Shown one piece after another: positions 1-11,099 of a stretch of DNA of 64,000 nt. Origin of the DNA: Cryptomeria japonica (lineage: Eukaryota > Streptophyta > Pinopsida > Cupressales > Cupressaceae); NCBI RefSeq assembly GCF_030272615.1, contig NC_081405.1, forward strand, positions 605,290,177 to 605,354,176. Reading direction: 5' to 3'. The position numbers and the translations under genes are program-made. Position 1 is the stretch's first letter. The number at the start of each line of letters is the position of its first letter. A model generated the notes under the pieces. That model ran no database searches, was not told the DNA's origin, and worked only from the letters and a program-made list of their open reading frames with translations.

Positions 1-1355
1 TTTTTCTTACCATCCAATGATATAGTTCCTTTTCCTTTGATCATACATGCTTTGTCATCTACAAATCTAACCAGACCACCATCAAATTCTTGCAAAGATA
101 GAAACTTCCCTTCATCTCTAGTCATATGATGTGAACAACCACTATCTATTACCCATTCATCCTTGTCTTCAATTTTAGCAGCAAGTGTCTTCTCTTCAAG
201 TACATTCTCTTCCAGTGTTGGAACATCTTCCTTAATAGCCAGGAACACCCATTCCTTCCCATTGCCAGAACCACTAGCAGAGTCTTTTGTCGATTCATCA
301 TCAGAGTCAGTAATGCCTTCCTCATCCGCTATGTAGCATGATTTGTCTCTATTTTTATTGTACTTATACTTGTTTTGATATCTAGGGTTAGGCTTAAATG
401 ATCTTCTACCTCTTTCTTCAAATCTTGAATTCCTTTCAGGACATCTAGATGCAAAATGACTAATCTTATTACATGCAAAACATTTAAAAGGTGCTTTTCT
501 TCATACTTACTTCCTACCAGTCCTTTAGGTACTCACTACTCTTCTAGAAAATAGTGCTTCAAGTTGCTCAAACTCTTCATCTTCTCTCTTCATATCATCC
601 AATTATTTTGCATACAAAGCTTTCCAATCTTTCTTACTGGTTGATGATGTAGATGCATGAAAAGCAGGTTCAAACTTCATAGCTCCAAAAGGTCCAAATT
701 CTTCAAGCTAAAAGGCAAACAATTTCCCAACCAAGGTATCTCTATTGATAGATGTACTAGCCATTGTTCTCAACTCATTAATAGCAGTGGCCTTCATCTT
801 GTAAGCCAATGGTAGGGTTCTCAAAACTTTAGAAACAATTTCATCTTCGCTCGAAGTTCCACCACAACATTGAATTCCCATAACAATCTCATTTACTCTT
901 TCCATGAATGCAATAATCCTTTCATCTCCTTCCATCTTTAGGTTTTCATATCTCACCTGGTAACCATCAAGTTTAGCAATCTTTACAGTAGGGTCACCTT
1001 GATTAAGAGTCTCCAAGTTATCTCATATAGCATTTCCAGATGATTTGTCAGTTAGTCCCATTATTTGCTAATCACAAAGTGCACACAAGAGGGCTTCTCT
1101 TTCTCTACAATCATTCTCAAGATCCTTATCCAAGTTTTTCAGAGGAGGATTTCTAGATGCTGGATTGTGAGGTGTGACACCATTCTGTGTGATCTCCCAA
1201 ATCTCCTTGCCAAGACATCTCAAGTGAGTCTCCATCTGAATCTTCCATAATGTGTAATTTGTTCCATCAAGCCTAGGAATATCTCTCCGAAAGATAGATC
1301 CAGATGAACTGGATGAACTTGAACTGTTAGACTCCATAGGATCTTCCTTAAGCAA
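1..1355 (-). pseudogene. Copia gag-protease, 5' part of polyprotein (runs off the left edge)
   Basis: Start of a Ty1/Copia polyprotein, read right to left. The N-terminal serine run and the motif LDGTNYTLWKIQMETHL (about 1290-1230) are typical of the gag domain of plant Copia elements. The gag core continues at 1016-708. A CCHC zinc knuckle, CFACNKISHFASRC, lies near 490-440. The aspartic protease signature WVIDSGCSHHMTRD is at about 155-110, with DSG as the catalytic triad. Gag packages the RNA and the protease cuts the polyprotein. Stops near 1067, 1020 and 710 and several between 700 and 500 break the frame, so it is a relic. Integrase, RT and RNase H would lie left of the window. This is the only Copia element here showing a standard gag-protease layout. 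Confidence 0.9.
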
Positions 1356-1380
1356 TTAAGCTTTCTGTGGAGAGGACCAA

Positions 1381-1393
1381 AGCTCTGATACCA
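1381..1393 (-). other. Primer binding site (initiator tRNA-Met) of the left Copia element
   Basis: On the - strand this reads TGGTATCAGAGCT, two bases inside the LTR end. It matches the 3' end of plant initiator tRNA-Met except at the last base. It fixes the LTR boundary and the element's orientation. Confidence 0.88.
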
Positions 1394-1395
1394 AT

Positions 1396-2600
1396 TGTTA
1401 GATATTCAATTAACTGGAAGACAACTGAGAGGGTGGGTGAATTAGTTGTCATAGATTACTAGAACCTTAAGCAATTAAAACTTTAATACCAGAACCCAAA
1501 ACATTAATACTATAATAGTAGTTAAACCAATTAAGCATAAACAATAATCAAAGAATAAATACCATCCACATGACACCAAGGTTTGTATGTGGAAAACCTG
1601 GTAAAGGGATAAACTACGGTGGGAAGCCTACCCACAGTCAGATAATACTTTTGAACTAAGTATGTGAATTACAATTGAGGGGTTTGCACTTGCAGGAAGG
1701 CCAGTAGCCTAGAGCGCACTGCTCATCACAAAAGGAGTCTCACTAACTATGTAGAAATCCAGACTACAATCTGAAGAAGTGATTGAACTGTAAAGATGGC
1801 ATCTTCTATGTCTGAGTACAGTTTTGATTAACCTCAATACTAGAGGAGTAAATCCTCTTGCATAAACCCAATTCAATCTCCAATAATCGACCAAATCCTC
1901 TGCTTGAATGATATTACATTATTCGCACATTACGTATCCATTTCCCATAACCACTTATACCTATCATGATCTATAATGAGATCTTACATCATATATATAT
2001 ACACACCCTTGAACATAAACAATCAGATCGACCACCAAACAATAAACCAATTAAATAATTACAAAACATGTCGGCCTTAGACCAAATAAACAATATTCAA
2101 CACATAAGACATTGTGGAAACGTATCAAGTCCAATCTACACGCTTCATTAAACCGGTCCATAACCTAGACCAATCGGGGCCCAATATAGGTCCACACACT
2201 AAAGCAATGATCTCCATCTGCCAAGTCTCTAACATGATCACCAACAGCATCCTAAAACTCTACCATAAGTTGCACCAAAACCACTTATGCATATCATCAA
2301 ATATCTTCATCAAAAGCTCTAGGGTGAAACCCTCACTAGAACCACAAGCCAAGCTTCCAAGAAAACAAGACAACATCTGATCACCAGACCAAAACCAACT
2401 GACTGAATATGAACATGAGTATTATGAATAAGACAATTCCATAACCAAACCATACTGGAACATGCCGGATCCAAACCAACCAGAAACTACTCAACGTACC
2501 GGGACCAGAAGGGTGTCGGTAAAGAATCCAAAGAGCTAGTGTTGGCATCAATGATAAAACATCAATGCAACACATTATCAATTCCTCCAAATGGCCAACA
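1396..2600 (-). repeat. 5' LTR of the left Copia element (1205 bp)
   Basis: On the + strand it runs from TGTTAGATATTC to ATGGCCAACA, the TG...CA ends of an LTR, and it abuts the primer site at 1381-1393. An AT-rich TATA-like stretch lies at about 1991-2010 and may be the promoter on the - strand. The other LTR is outside the window, so the target duplication cannot be checked; the flanking bases here are TCTAC (2601-2605). The block at about 1690-1735 is also found in the LTRs at 4962 and 59979. Confidence 0.82.
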
Positions 2601-2784
2601 TCTACAATGCATAGGTTTGCCTAAATAAGATAGTCAACATGGTCGAGAAAATACACAAAAGGGATGACAAGGCAATCCAAGCAAGCAAGTGAGATGGAAG
2701 CCAATGGAATATCTTTTATTTGTCTTAAAGAGAAGGCACTATGTGACATGGAATTTTTCAGTTACAAATTTTGCATATGTTAAG
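2601..2784. other. Short spacer, origin not assigned
   Basis: Between the Copia LTR and the first position that aligns to the other aORF copies. It probably belongs to the disrupted upstream element, but I see no alignable protein or motif in it. Confidence 0.4.
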
Positions 2785-4698
2785 AACAATTGGAACAACC
2801 CCTTGTTATAAATACTACAGAATTTGAATCAAAGAATGACACACCGTTAGTATTCAAGAGGGTTGTTAGGAAGAAACTGGAGGAAACAAAGGTGGAAGCA
2901 AAGAAGCAACCAGTTAGGAAGGTCACAATCAAGCTATCAACACAGAAACAAGCACCTAAAGCTACAATTGCAACTGCATCTGGTACTACCAAGAGGAAGA
3001 AGAAGAGTAACATTGACTTAGCACTTGAAACTGGTAATGTAACTATCATACCACCTAAGACTTGTGCAGAAATTGTAGATGAAATCACAAAAGATGGCAT
3101 ATTGAAGAATGTTAAATTTTACTATGAAAACTTAGAGGATGATGAACAGAGAGAGGTAGAAGAAGCGATCCTATTATACTTGGATATCTATAAGAAAGCC
3201 TTAATAGAGAAGAAAATCAAATACCGACTGAGCTATATAACATGTTAGATGCTAGAAGATTATCTGATATGCAAGATGATAAACACATTAATATGCAAGA
3301 ACTATTAGCTATCTATGTTACTATAACTCCAGATGAAATGGATAAGACAATTGCGGCAGCAGACAGAAAAGTCTTCAATAGCAAACATAGGATAACTAGT
3401 CTGATGCTAGGGAGAGTGAATTAAGTAATAAAGGAAACTCAAAAAGCATGGATTAATTTTTTGGGAGAACACAGAGGATTCTTTACTTCACAAGAAACCA
3501 AGACAGATACTGTAGATACCCCAGTTGAAGGAAAAGGAAAGGGGATTATGGGTACTTCACACTCAATTTTAAAAATATTAATATAGTGGAAATTGAGCCA
3601 CCGGTAAATACAGATGTACAGACAAATACTAAGATACCGGTTAATGTTGAGAATGAACAAGCTAACATTGTACATGATACTACTATTGAGGATAATTGTC
3701 CTCCAGATACAAATGTACAAGTTGAGAATATTGTTCCTACAGAGGAATCAGAAGTTACACAAACTGTGCCAAGTGGCAAAGTCACCGGTGCAAGTGAGGA
3801 GGTTATAAAGGATAAAACATTAGAGGACAAAATAGGAGAATCCGGCAGGGAACTAGTTGTTGACCCATCATTATTGTCAATTGACACTTCTCATGTAGAA
3901 AAGAAAACCATCATAGAAATGAGTCTCACTAAACTGATGATGATGGCTGCTCAAAAACTGATGAAGGAGAGAACCATAGACAAGGAGATTATAGATCAAT
4001 CAATCACTGTTCTACATGGATTGGTCGCAGAGTGTAAGATTGAAAATGAAGTGAGCCCTTTCGGAAAGCTTAAGGTAATCACTGAGCATATATCAAAAGA
4101 ATTTCAATCCTTATAGCAAATCTCAAACCGATAAGCACTAGAAAGATTTACTCAGGCTAAGAGAGCCGCTTTTGATCAGGTAATTGAAACAGAGAAGAGA
4201 AAGATTGAGGAGAAGCTAATTCTAATAGAAAATTCTTTGAAATAATGTAAAAATATATATAGGGTATGTTGCAATACTGAAATACTTACAACAAATGTAG
4301 ATAAAAGGATAAAAGAGATTCAAGAGAAAATTGCAAGTATTGCTAACTCTTTTGATGGATTAATTTCATTGACAACATCAATTGATGGTCAAATTTTGAT
4401 TTTGGAGAATCAAATTTCTTCTCTTGAAAAGGAAAGAGACAAAATAATTCAAAGAGCCAGAAGTCTAAGAGGCTTGGTGAGTCCAAGATTGGATTCACTC
4501 TATGTACATAAGAAAGAATGCAAGGATATGGTGGGAAATCCCACACCGGCAGACATAAATAAAAAAGAATCTTTTGCACATTTATTGAGTGGTCTTGTAT
4601 CTATTTCTAGTACATTCAAAACTAGATGGGATACTTATGTGGAGTTACTAGAGAAAGATTATCCAGAAATTTTGAAATTGGTCAAGCTCCACTAAGAT
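2785..4698 (+). pseudogene. aORF copy A, C-terminal two thirds (pol-less Copia element)
   Basis: Decayed copy of the long protein also seen at 6980-9791, 24290-21561 and 64000-61033. It starts mid-protein: alignment with copy B begins at about 8390. Visible parts are a lysine-rich basic stretch (KRVVRKKLEETKVEAKKQPV), a helical region with LEDDEQREVEEAILLYLDIYKK, an acidic low-complexity linker (3590-3890), and a C-terminal coiled-coil region (4160-4690, for example ILENQISSLEKERDKIIQRA). Frameshifts or stops occur near 3235, 3424, 3560, 4116 and 4245. The N-terminal domain seen in copies B to D is missing, probably lost with the left Copia insertion. Function is unknown. The position between the coding body and the polypurine tract is where plant Copia elements may carry an extra ORF. 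Confidence 0.75.
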
Positions 4699-4961
4699 AT
4701 TTTTGGAGGTATTCAATGTATAATTCTTATTATTTGACATTCTTTTTACAATTTTTGGGCATTGATGTCAAAGGGGGAGTAGTATAGATGTGAAAAATAA
4801 TAAAAATTTGCATACAGTAGGGGGAGTTATAGAGTTTTTGGAGTTTTTGGAGATATGAAGTTGCTAATTCAGCTCAGGGGGAGCAGGGCAAGATGAAACT
4901 GACAGATGAAATCTTGACCATTTTTCACATGAGTGTTTCCATCAATGCCAAATGGGGAGAT
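4699..4961 (+). other. Polypurine tracts before the shared Copia LTR
   Basis: Non-coding stretch with repeated AGGGGGAG-type tracts at about 4769-4778, 4817-4826 and 4876-4884, and a last one, AAATGGGGAGAT, touching the LTR. The phrase GGCATTGATGTCAAAGGGGG recurs at the other pol-less elements here (complement at 21281 and 60797). The tract next to the LTR would prime plus-strand DNA; the inner ones look like extra copies. Confidence 0.75.
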
Positions 4962-5882
4962 TGTTCAAAATTGATACTCTATTGGTTGGTTTCTCTATGT
5001 TTTCATTGATGGCATCATGATTTTGTGTTCTAGTTTCATATGGTGTACCGGCAAGCACTTCATAGATTCTACTCCAACATCGGTAGGTCAAAAGGATATC
5101 TTTGATCACCGGAAATGCAAGCCGACATGGTATAGTAAAGGTTATTAGTATTCGAGCCGACACATCTTGGATCCAGCATCGACATTTTTTTTTAATGTTT
5201 ATACATTTATGTTATTTGGCCGACATGTAATCTGATATTTTATATATCTTTGTAATCTGACATAAGGCATAAAAGTTGTATAGGGTATATAGGTCAGTTT
5301 GATAAGATCCTTTTGATATAGGGAGATAGACATGAGATAAGATGTGTGATGGATATGTGAATGTAATATAATGTGAAATATATCAGAGAGATTATGTATG
5401 TGAGGAATTTACTGTAAGGGTTATTCTGATAAAGGGGTTTAGGGTTTCTAACCAGAACAGACAAAGCTTAAACCAGAACTGTATTTTGGCATAGAAGATG
5501 TTATCTTAGAAGTTCACACTTCTTCGAATTGTTGTCAATAATTTTATATAGTCAGTGAGGCTCCTATTGTGATTGAGTAGTGTGCTCTAGGTTGTAAGCC
5601 TTCCTGCAAGTGCAGGCACATCATATATTGTAATATCTCTTCATATGGCTAGTGGATTGATATTGCGGGTCACAAATCCCATTGTTGTTTTTCCTCATTT
5701 CAAGGTTTTCCATGTGTGTTATGATTCTCATTTATGTGTTTGGCTTATTGGTTTCTTTAATTCTTTCAATTCTGTTTATACTGGTATTACCGGTTGGTGT
5801 ATGAATGTTTTGTTAAGGCTAAAATCTACTATTCCAGTATAACACTGATTCACCCCCCTCTCAGTGTTATTGGTTTCCAATA
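4962..5882 (+). repeat. Copia LTR shared by two element bodies (921 bp)
   Basis: Begins TGTTCAAAATTG after a polypurine tract and ends CCAATA (probably CCAACA before a C-to-T change), two bases before a primer site. It is therefore the 3' LTR of the upstream body and also the 5' LTR of the downstream body. The segment GATTCACCCCCCTCTCAG near the end matches the G7-containing block at the ends of the LTRs at 20058, 26053 and 59979. Confidence 0.8.
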
Positions 5883-5884
5883 AT

Positions 5885-5897
5885 TGGTATCAAAGCC
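5885..5897 (+). other. Primer binding site (initiator tRNA-Met), second Copia body
   Basis: TGGTATCAAAGCC, two bases after the LTR, matches the 3' end of plant initiator tRNA-Met with one mismatch. It proves that a new element body starts here. Confidence 0.85.
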
Positions 5898-5956
5898 TTG
5901 TGCCTGGGAGGAAGTTTAACAGCTTGAGGAAGATCCTAAAACCGTAATCATTGAAT

Positions 5957-6750
5957 ATGGCCTTGGAGAAACAGCTTGAGCTGGCACTTGAAGATTATGA
6001 TGTCAAAAGGTTGAAGAAGTTAAAGCTACAAGATGAATTGAATTCTACTAAGGAATTCATTATTTTCCTACAAGAGAGGCTATCATCTATTCAAGCTAGG
6101 AGAAAGGAACTTTTGCAAAATCGGATGATGAAGAGAAAAATGCACTTAAGCAACAATGTCAGAAATTGAGTCAAAAGAACATGGTTATGAAGAATGAAAT
6201 GCAAGTTATAACTATGAGGATGTCTAAGGAGATTGAGGACAGAAAGAAAACAAAAGAAAATCTTGTTGTATTCCCGAAGAACAAGTTTGAATAATGTGGT
6301 AGGTTGGTTCATGAAAATGATATGTTGATAACTGATTTGGTACAATCCCAGAGCAATGAGCAAGAGCTTGAGTTTTGGTCATTAGATAGAATATTGCAGA
6401 ATGAATGTTAAATACTATGCTTGTGGAAAATTTGGACATATGGCTAATCAGTGCAGGTCAAGCAATTTCACCAATTTTAGCAAAGAAATTCAAAAGAACA
6501 ATGTTACATGTTATGCATGTAATGAAGTTGGACATATTGCTAAGTTTAATAGAAGAAGAAATCCACCGGTTAGTAATGGAGGATCAAATGAAAAAGGAAA
6601 ATAGAAGGTTAGTGAAATCGGGCAAGATCATACTCAGAGATGGGTCAGGAAGACTAAAGAACAATCATCAGATGGGAATGTCCCGATTACTTATCTAGCA
6701 AAAGAGGTTGCTCCTGCACCGGTAGTGAGCTCATCCGGTAACTAAGGCAG
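5957..6750 (+). pseudogene. Gag-like coiled-coil and zinc-knuckle protein of pol-less Copia element B
   Basis: Starts at ATG 5957, 60 bp after the primer site. The first 70 residues are a heptad-like coiled coil (LELALEDYDVKRLKKLKLQD). Two CCHC knuckles follow at 6407-6560, both damaged: the first Cys of knuckle 1 is Tyr (YACGKFGHMANQC) and the last Cys of knuckle 2 is lost (CYACNEVGHIAKFN). There is a stop at 6168 and a frame change by about 6400. The gag N-terminal domain of autonomous Copia elements is not visible, and no protease, integrase or RT follows. The same layout occurs at 26002-24720, which suggests a real family structure and not one chance deletion. The likely role is RNA binding and packaging. 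Confidence 0.7.
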
Positions 6751-6979
6751 ATGCCTTAGGGGTAGGAAAAATTCATGAAGATGTTGCATATGCCCCAGGA
6801 AGAGAATCTAGAAGATGTTCCAGATATTGAAGAGGATTATCCAGCATGGATATGTTCTGAGCGAGATCCGTTATCTTTCACTAGCAGTCATTTATGTCAA
6901 TGGAAGATTAGGGTTTTTCTCAAAGGATAAGAGGTTGAATACACTTCATTGACCTTGGATTCAGAGTGACTAAGTGTGA

Positions 6980-9791
6980 TCAGAGGCTATTAAGAGGCAA
7001 TCTGATTTCTTCTTGAGCGATTTCACCAGTGTCTGGAAGAATTTGTTGAAGGTTTTCACCTAGAACAATCAAGAGGTATTTTTCTTTAAATGTGGAAGTG
7101 GGATCATCTTCTATTTCTATTTTTGTTGCAAACCCAACTGTCGTAGAGGTCAAGGAATGCCCCCGACCAGTTTTCAAGTGGTATCCACATGTGGCTACCC
7201 AAGAAGATTCGGTTGGAGCATTTTTTTGCATTCCAGAGGGTGTTGTGTATGTAGAGGATGTTAGGGAATACATTCACTATCATATAGAGGACTTAGGAAC
7301 TTTAGAGATCAAGGGAATGTATATGAGTGAGCTAATGGGAGAATCTGGAAAGATCAAACCGGCATATAAACATATTTAAGATCTAGGGTTTACATAAATT
7401 TTGGATATTCCAAAGTTTGAGGATGAGATAATCAAATATGTACTGAGTAGAGTACATGGGGAGTTCATATGGCTGGACAGACCTTACAAATCACCAAGGA
7501 AGCCATATGGGCAATTACTAGTTTGTCATCGGTAGGGCAACATCCAGACAAGAAAATTTCAAACAACTTCATGAGGAAGATCACCTACACTACATCTGAC
7601 AAGAGATCCATGAAAGTGAGCACTATCACAGACACCGAAATCAAATTTGGAAGCATGATTATTGGATATAAGGTAACTCAGTCAAACCGACTGAATTTTA
7701 TTTCGAGTTCCTGCATTTTGGCTACATATAAAATGATGAGAGACAATGTAAAGTTAGATCTATGTGGTTGGATGCTTGATGATTTTTTGATAAATATAGG
7801 AAAGATTAAGGGTGAGAAAAAGGGCACTTTCTGGTATGTGAACTTGCTAGTCTACTTGATGTTATATTTTCCGAATGATTCACCCAATTTTGGTAAGAGA
7901 CAATGGGATTTTGACATTCCGGTAGGAATACAATTGAAACAGTCAATTGCTGCATTAGGAAGCCAAAGAGATGATAAGATATGGGGTTATTTTAAGCCAT
8001 TTCAAAAATCTATGAGGTCTAGAGCAAGGGTACTTGAGCATATTGTAGAGAAATATTCTACCAACATATGTTTCATGGTGAAGAAGGATGAGACTCTCAT
8101 GGAAGTAGTTAAGCCCCAGAAGATTTGGGTTGAAGAAATGGGCTATGAGGTAGATGCACAGATTCTTGATGCCTACACAAAAATGCTAATTGATGCACCA
8201 ATTGATGAGGCAGAGAAGCCCTGTGGAACTACTCAATAGAAAATTGAAGAGGTTGAAACAGAGTTCAATCGGAAGAAAAGGGAGAAACAAGAAGGAAAAG
8301 ATAGTAAATTTGTACAAAAGGTCTCAAAGGACATCAAGGAATTAATTGATGTTGTCCCAAAGAAAGGTAGAAAGAGGAAGGATCCAGAAGTTCATATAGA
8401 ACCTGTTACTATAGAATCTAAATCAAAAGATGACACACCATTAGCATTCAAGAGGGTTGTTAGGAAGAAACCGAAGGAAACAAAGGTGGAAGAAAAGAAG
8501 CAACCAGTTAGGAAGGTCACAATCAAGCTCCTGGCGCAGAAGCAAGCACCTAAAGCTACACCTGCAACTGTATCCAGTACTCCCAAGAGGAAGAAGAAGA
8601 GTAACATTGACTTAGCACTTGAAACTGGTAATGTAACTATCATACAACCTTAGACTTGTGCAGAAATTTTAGATGAAATCACAAAAGATGGCATGTTGAA
8701 GAATGTTAAATTTTACTATAAAAACTTAGAGGATGATGAACAGAGAGAGGTAGAAGAAGCAATCCTATTATACTTGGATAACTATAAGAAATCCTTAATA
8801 GAGATAGAAAATCAAATACTCGTTGTGTTATATAACATGTTAGATGCTAGAAGATTATCTGCTATGCAATAGGATAAACACATGAAAATGCAAGAACTAT
8901 TAGCTATCTGTGTTACTATAACTCTAGATGAAATGGATAAGACAATTGAGGCGGCAGATAGAAAAGTCTTCAATAGAAAACATAGGATAACTAGTTTGAT
9001 GCTAGGGAGAGTGAATGAAGTAATAAAGGAAACTCAAAAAGCATGGATTAAATTTTTGGGAGAACATAGAGGATTTTTTACTTCATCGGAAACCAAGATA
9101 GATACTGTAGATACCTTGGTTGAAGGAAAAGGAAAGGGGATTATGGGTACTTCACCCTTAGTTTTGAAAAATATCAAGATACTAAAAATTGAGCCACCTG
9201 TAAATACAAATGTACAGACAAATACTGAGAATGAACAAGCTAACATTGTACAGGATACTAATATTGAGGAAAATTGTCCTCTGGATACAAATGTACAAGT
9301 TGAGGATATTGTTCCTACAAGGAACTGATAGTTACATAGACTGCCCCAAGTGGTGAAGCCACTGGTGCAAGTGAGGAGGTTATAAAGGATAAAACATCAG
9401 AGGACAAAACAGGGGAATCTGGTAGGGAACTAGTTGTTGGCCCATCATTAGTGTCAATTGACACTTCTTAGTTAGAAAAGAAAACCATCATAGAAATGAG
9501 TCCCACTGAACTGATGATGATGGCTGCTCAAAAACTGATGAAGGAGGGAACCATAGACAAGGGGATTATAGATCAATCAATCACTATTCTACACAAATTG
9601 GTCCCGGAGTGTAAGATTGAAAATGAAGCGAGCCCTTCTGACAAGCTTAAGGTAATCACTAAGAAAATATCAAAAGACTTTCAATCCTTATAGCAAATCT
9701 CAAACCAGCAAGCACTAGAAAGATTTACTCAGGCTAAGAGAGTCGCTTTTGATAAGGTAATTGAAACAGAGAAGAAAAATATTGAGGAGAA
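6980..9791 (+). pseudogene. aORF copy B, interrupted at 9791 and continued at 59748
   Basis: Long protein of unknown function. Block 7092-7379 (GVVYVEDVREYIHYHIEDLG) matches the start of copy C (EEGISYYIDCKIEDLG). Block 7440-8239 is the best-conserved domain, with TTSDKRSMKVSTITDTEIKF, IIGYKVTQSNRLN, LDLCGWMLDDFL and GTFWYVNLLVYLMLYF; the same motifs are readable in copies C and D. A Lys-rich basic region (8260-8650), a helical block (8660-9060), an acidic linker (9190-9480) and the start of the coiled coil follow. Stops or frameshifts lie near 7380, 7468, 8239, 8653, 8870, 9327 and 9470. The sequence breaks in ATTGAGGAGAA and resumes at 59748, exactly as uninterrupted copy A predicts. I know no characterised protein for this domain. 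Confidence 0.75.
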
Positions 9792-9821
9792 GGGTATATG
9801 CACCAAGTTGTGGTACCAAAA
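9792..9821 (+). repeat. Left terminal inverted repeat of the DNA transposon
   Basis: Thirty bases from GGGTATATG to GGTACCAAAA. It differs from the right end at positions 4, 10 and 13 only. The inner part AAGTTGTGGTACCAAAA is identical in both ends. Confidence 0.9.
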
Positions 9822-11099
9822 GGGGGTCTTAAGATGCCACTTTTTTTCTGAAATCAACAAAGTCTGAACTTCAACAATGAATTGAACCTAATTACACTCC
9901 AAATTTTAAGATGCAACAAGAACAAGAGTCGAAGTGCTTTGAGTCTACTTTCTAAACTACTAATTTATTTTGAAAATGGTGGAGATTAAGGGCTTCAAAA
10001 AGGGGGGCCACAAAAAGTGGTCCTATTTTTATGCAAAAAACATAACATAGCGTCTATTGTGGCCCCCCTAAAATGTTAACTTTTTTTTGAATTTTTAAAA
10101 TTGCTTCAGTGAGAAATTAGCTAACACCTTTTAGTTTATGCCAGATTTTTCAGCTAATTTTTTAATGAGTATATGATTTTTTACTAATTTTCGAAGTGGA
10201 CACATCTTGAAAAATAGAAATTTGAGTGTACTCCACCCTAAAATCGTTGAAAACTAATCAAAAATCAAATTTTTTTTTTTAAATTGTGTAGAATGGAGTA
10301 TAGTTTCTAAAAATGTAAGTTTTTTCAAAATCTGATGAATGTGTAAAAATCTATACCCAAAATAGTGCATGTTGGTTTTTGACAAAAAATGGACACACTG
10401 AGAAAACAAATTATAGATGAAAGACTTAACAAAATCAAAATTTGAAATAAATTACATTGTTGGTTACCTAAGAGGGAGCTCAAGTTTACCATGGTATTTT
10501 TGTTTTAACTTCATTGAATCATGTGCAAACCTGACGGAGAGCACAACCAAAAATATGTCAAAATTTTCAATGTTTTGATAAAAACACGTCTCTAGCCTAA
10601 AATGGTCATCTAAACCTTTGGGTTGGATGCCCAAATAAAATCCAACCCATAGGCTTAGTGTTTACCAAAGCGTGTCATTTGGCATGTGCCAAATATGGTG
10701 CTCTCCCTATTTGGCATGCGCCAAATATGATCAATGGGTTTTCCCATTTGGCACACTCCAAATGTGGTTCATATTCCACATTTGGTGCACGCCAAATAAG
10801 GAGACCACCAAATGTGTACATAGAAACTCCCATCTCACCTCTCCCTTCTTTATCTCCCTTCCCTCGTAGTTCCATCTCTCTCTATGAACTAGATCTCATA
10901 TTCTCTCTCTCCTCTTACCTCTTCTCGGGCTCTTCATTCTTATAGATACATACTCTTCTTTGTCCCTCCCCTCTCTAGCTCTCACAATTCCCTTATTCCC
11001 CTATCCCTTGACCTATCTCCCTCTCCATCTTTACACCCATATAATTCCTTCTCTCACATTTTTCCCTCAGTTTCTTCCTCACTCCCTCCTCTCTTTAGG
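9822..11099. other. Left arm of the transposon, non-coding, with palindromic sites
   Basis: No ORF with recognisable content. AT-rich to about 10640, then four 18-bp sites (separate entry), then a pyrimidine-rich tract of about 270 bp (10830-11095) that leads into the satellite. Confidence 0.6.
10677..10797. repeat. Four 18-bp palindromic sites ATTTGG-N6-CCAAAT
   Basis: Sites at 10677-10694, 10709-10726, 10746-10763 and 10780-10797 share ATTTGG, six variable bases, then CCAAAT. A fifth lies at 18501-18518, past the satellite. The first reads ATTTGGCATGTGCCAAAT. Fixed spacing with variable centres looks like binding sites for a dimeric protein, possibly the transposase; that role is inference. 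Confidence 0.65.

Noticed and set aside
9787-9791. 5-bp target duplication AGAAG/AAAAG for the DNA transposon
   Set aside because: Aligning the two TIRs puts the G inside the element (both ends start GGG), so the duplication is 4 bp, AGAA/AAAA.
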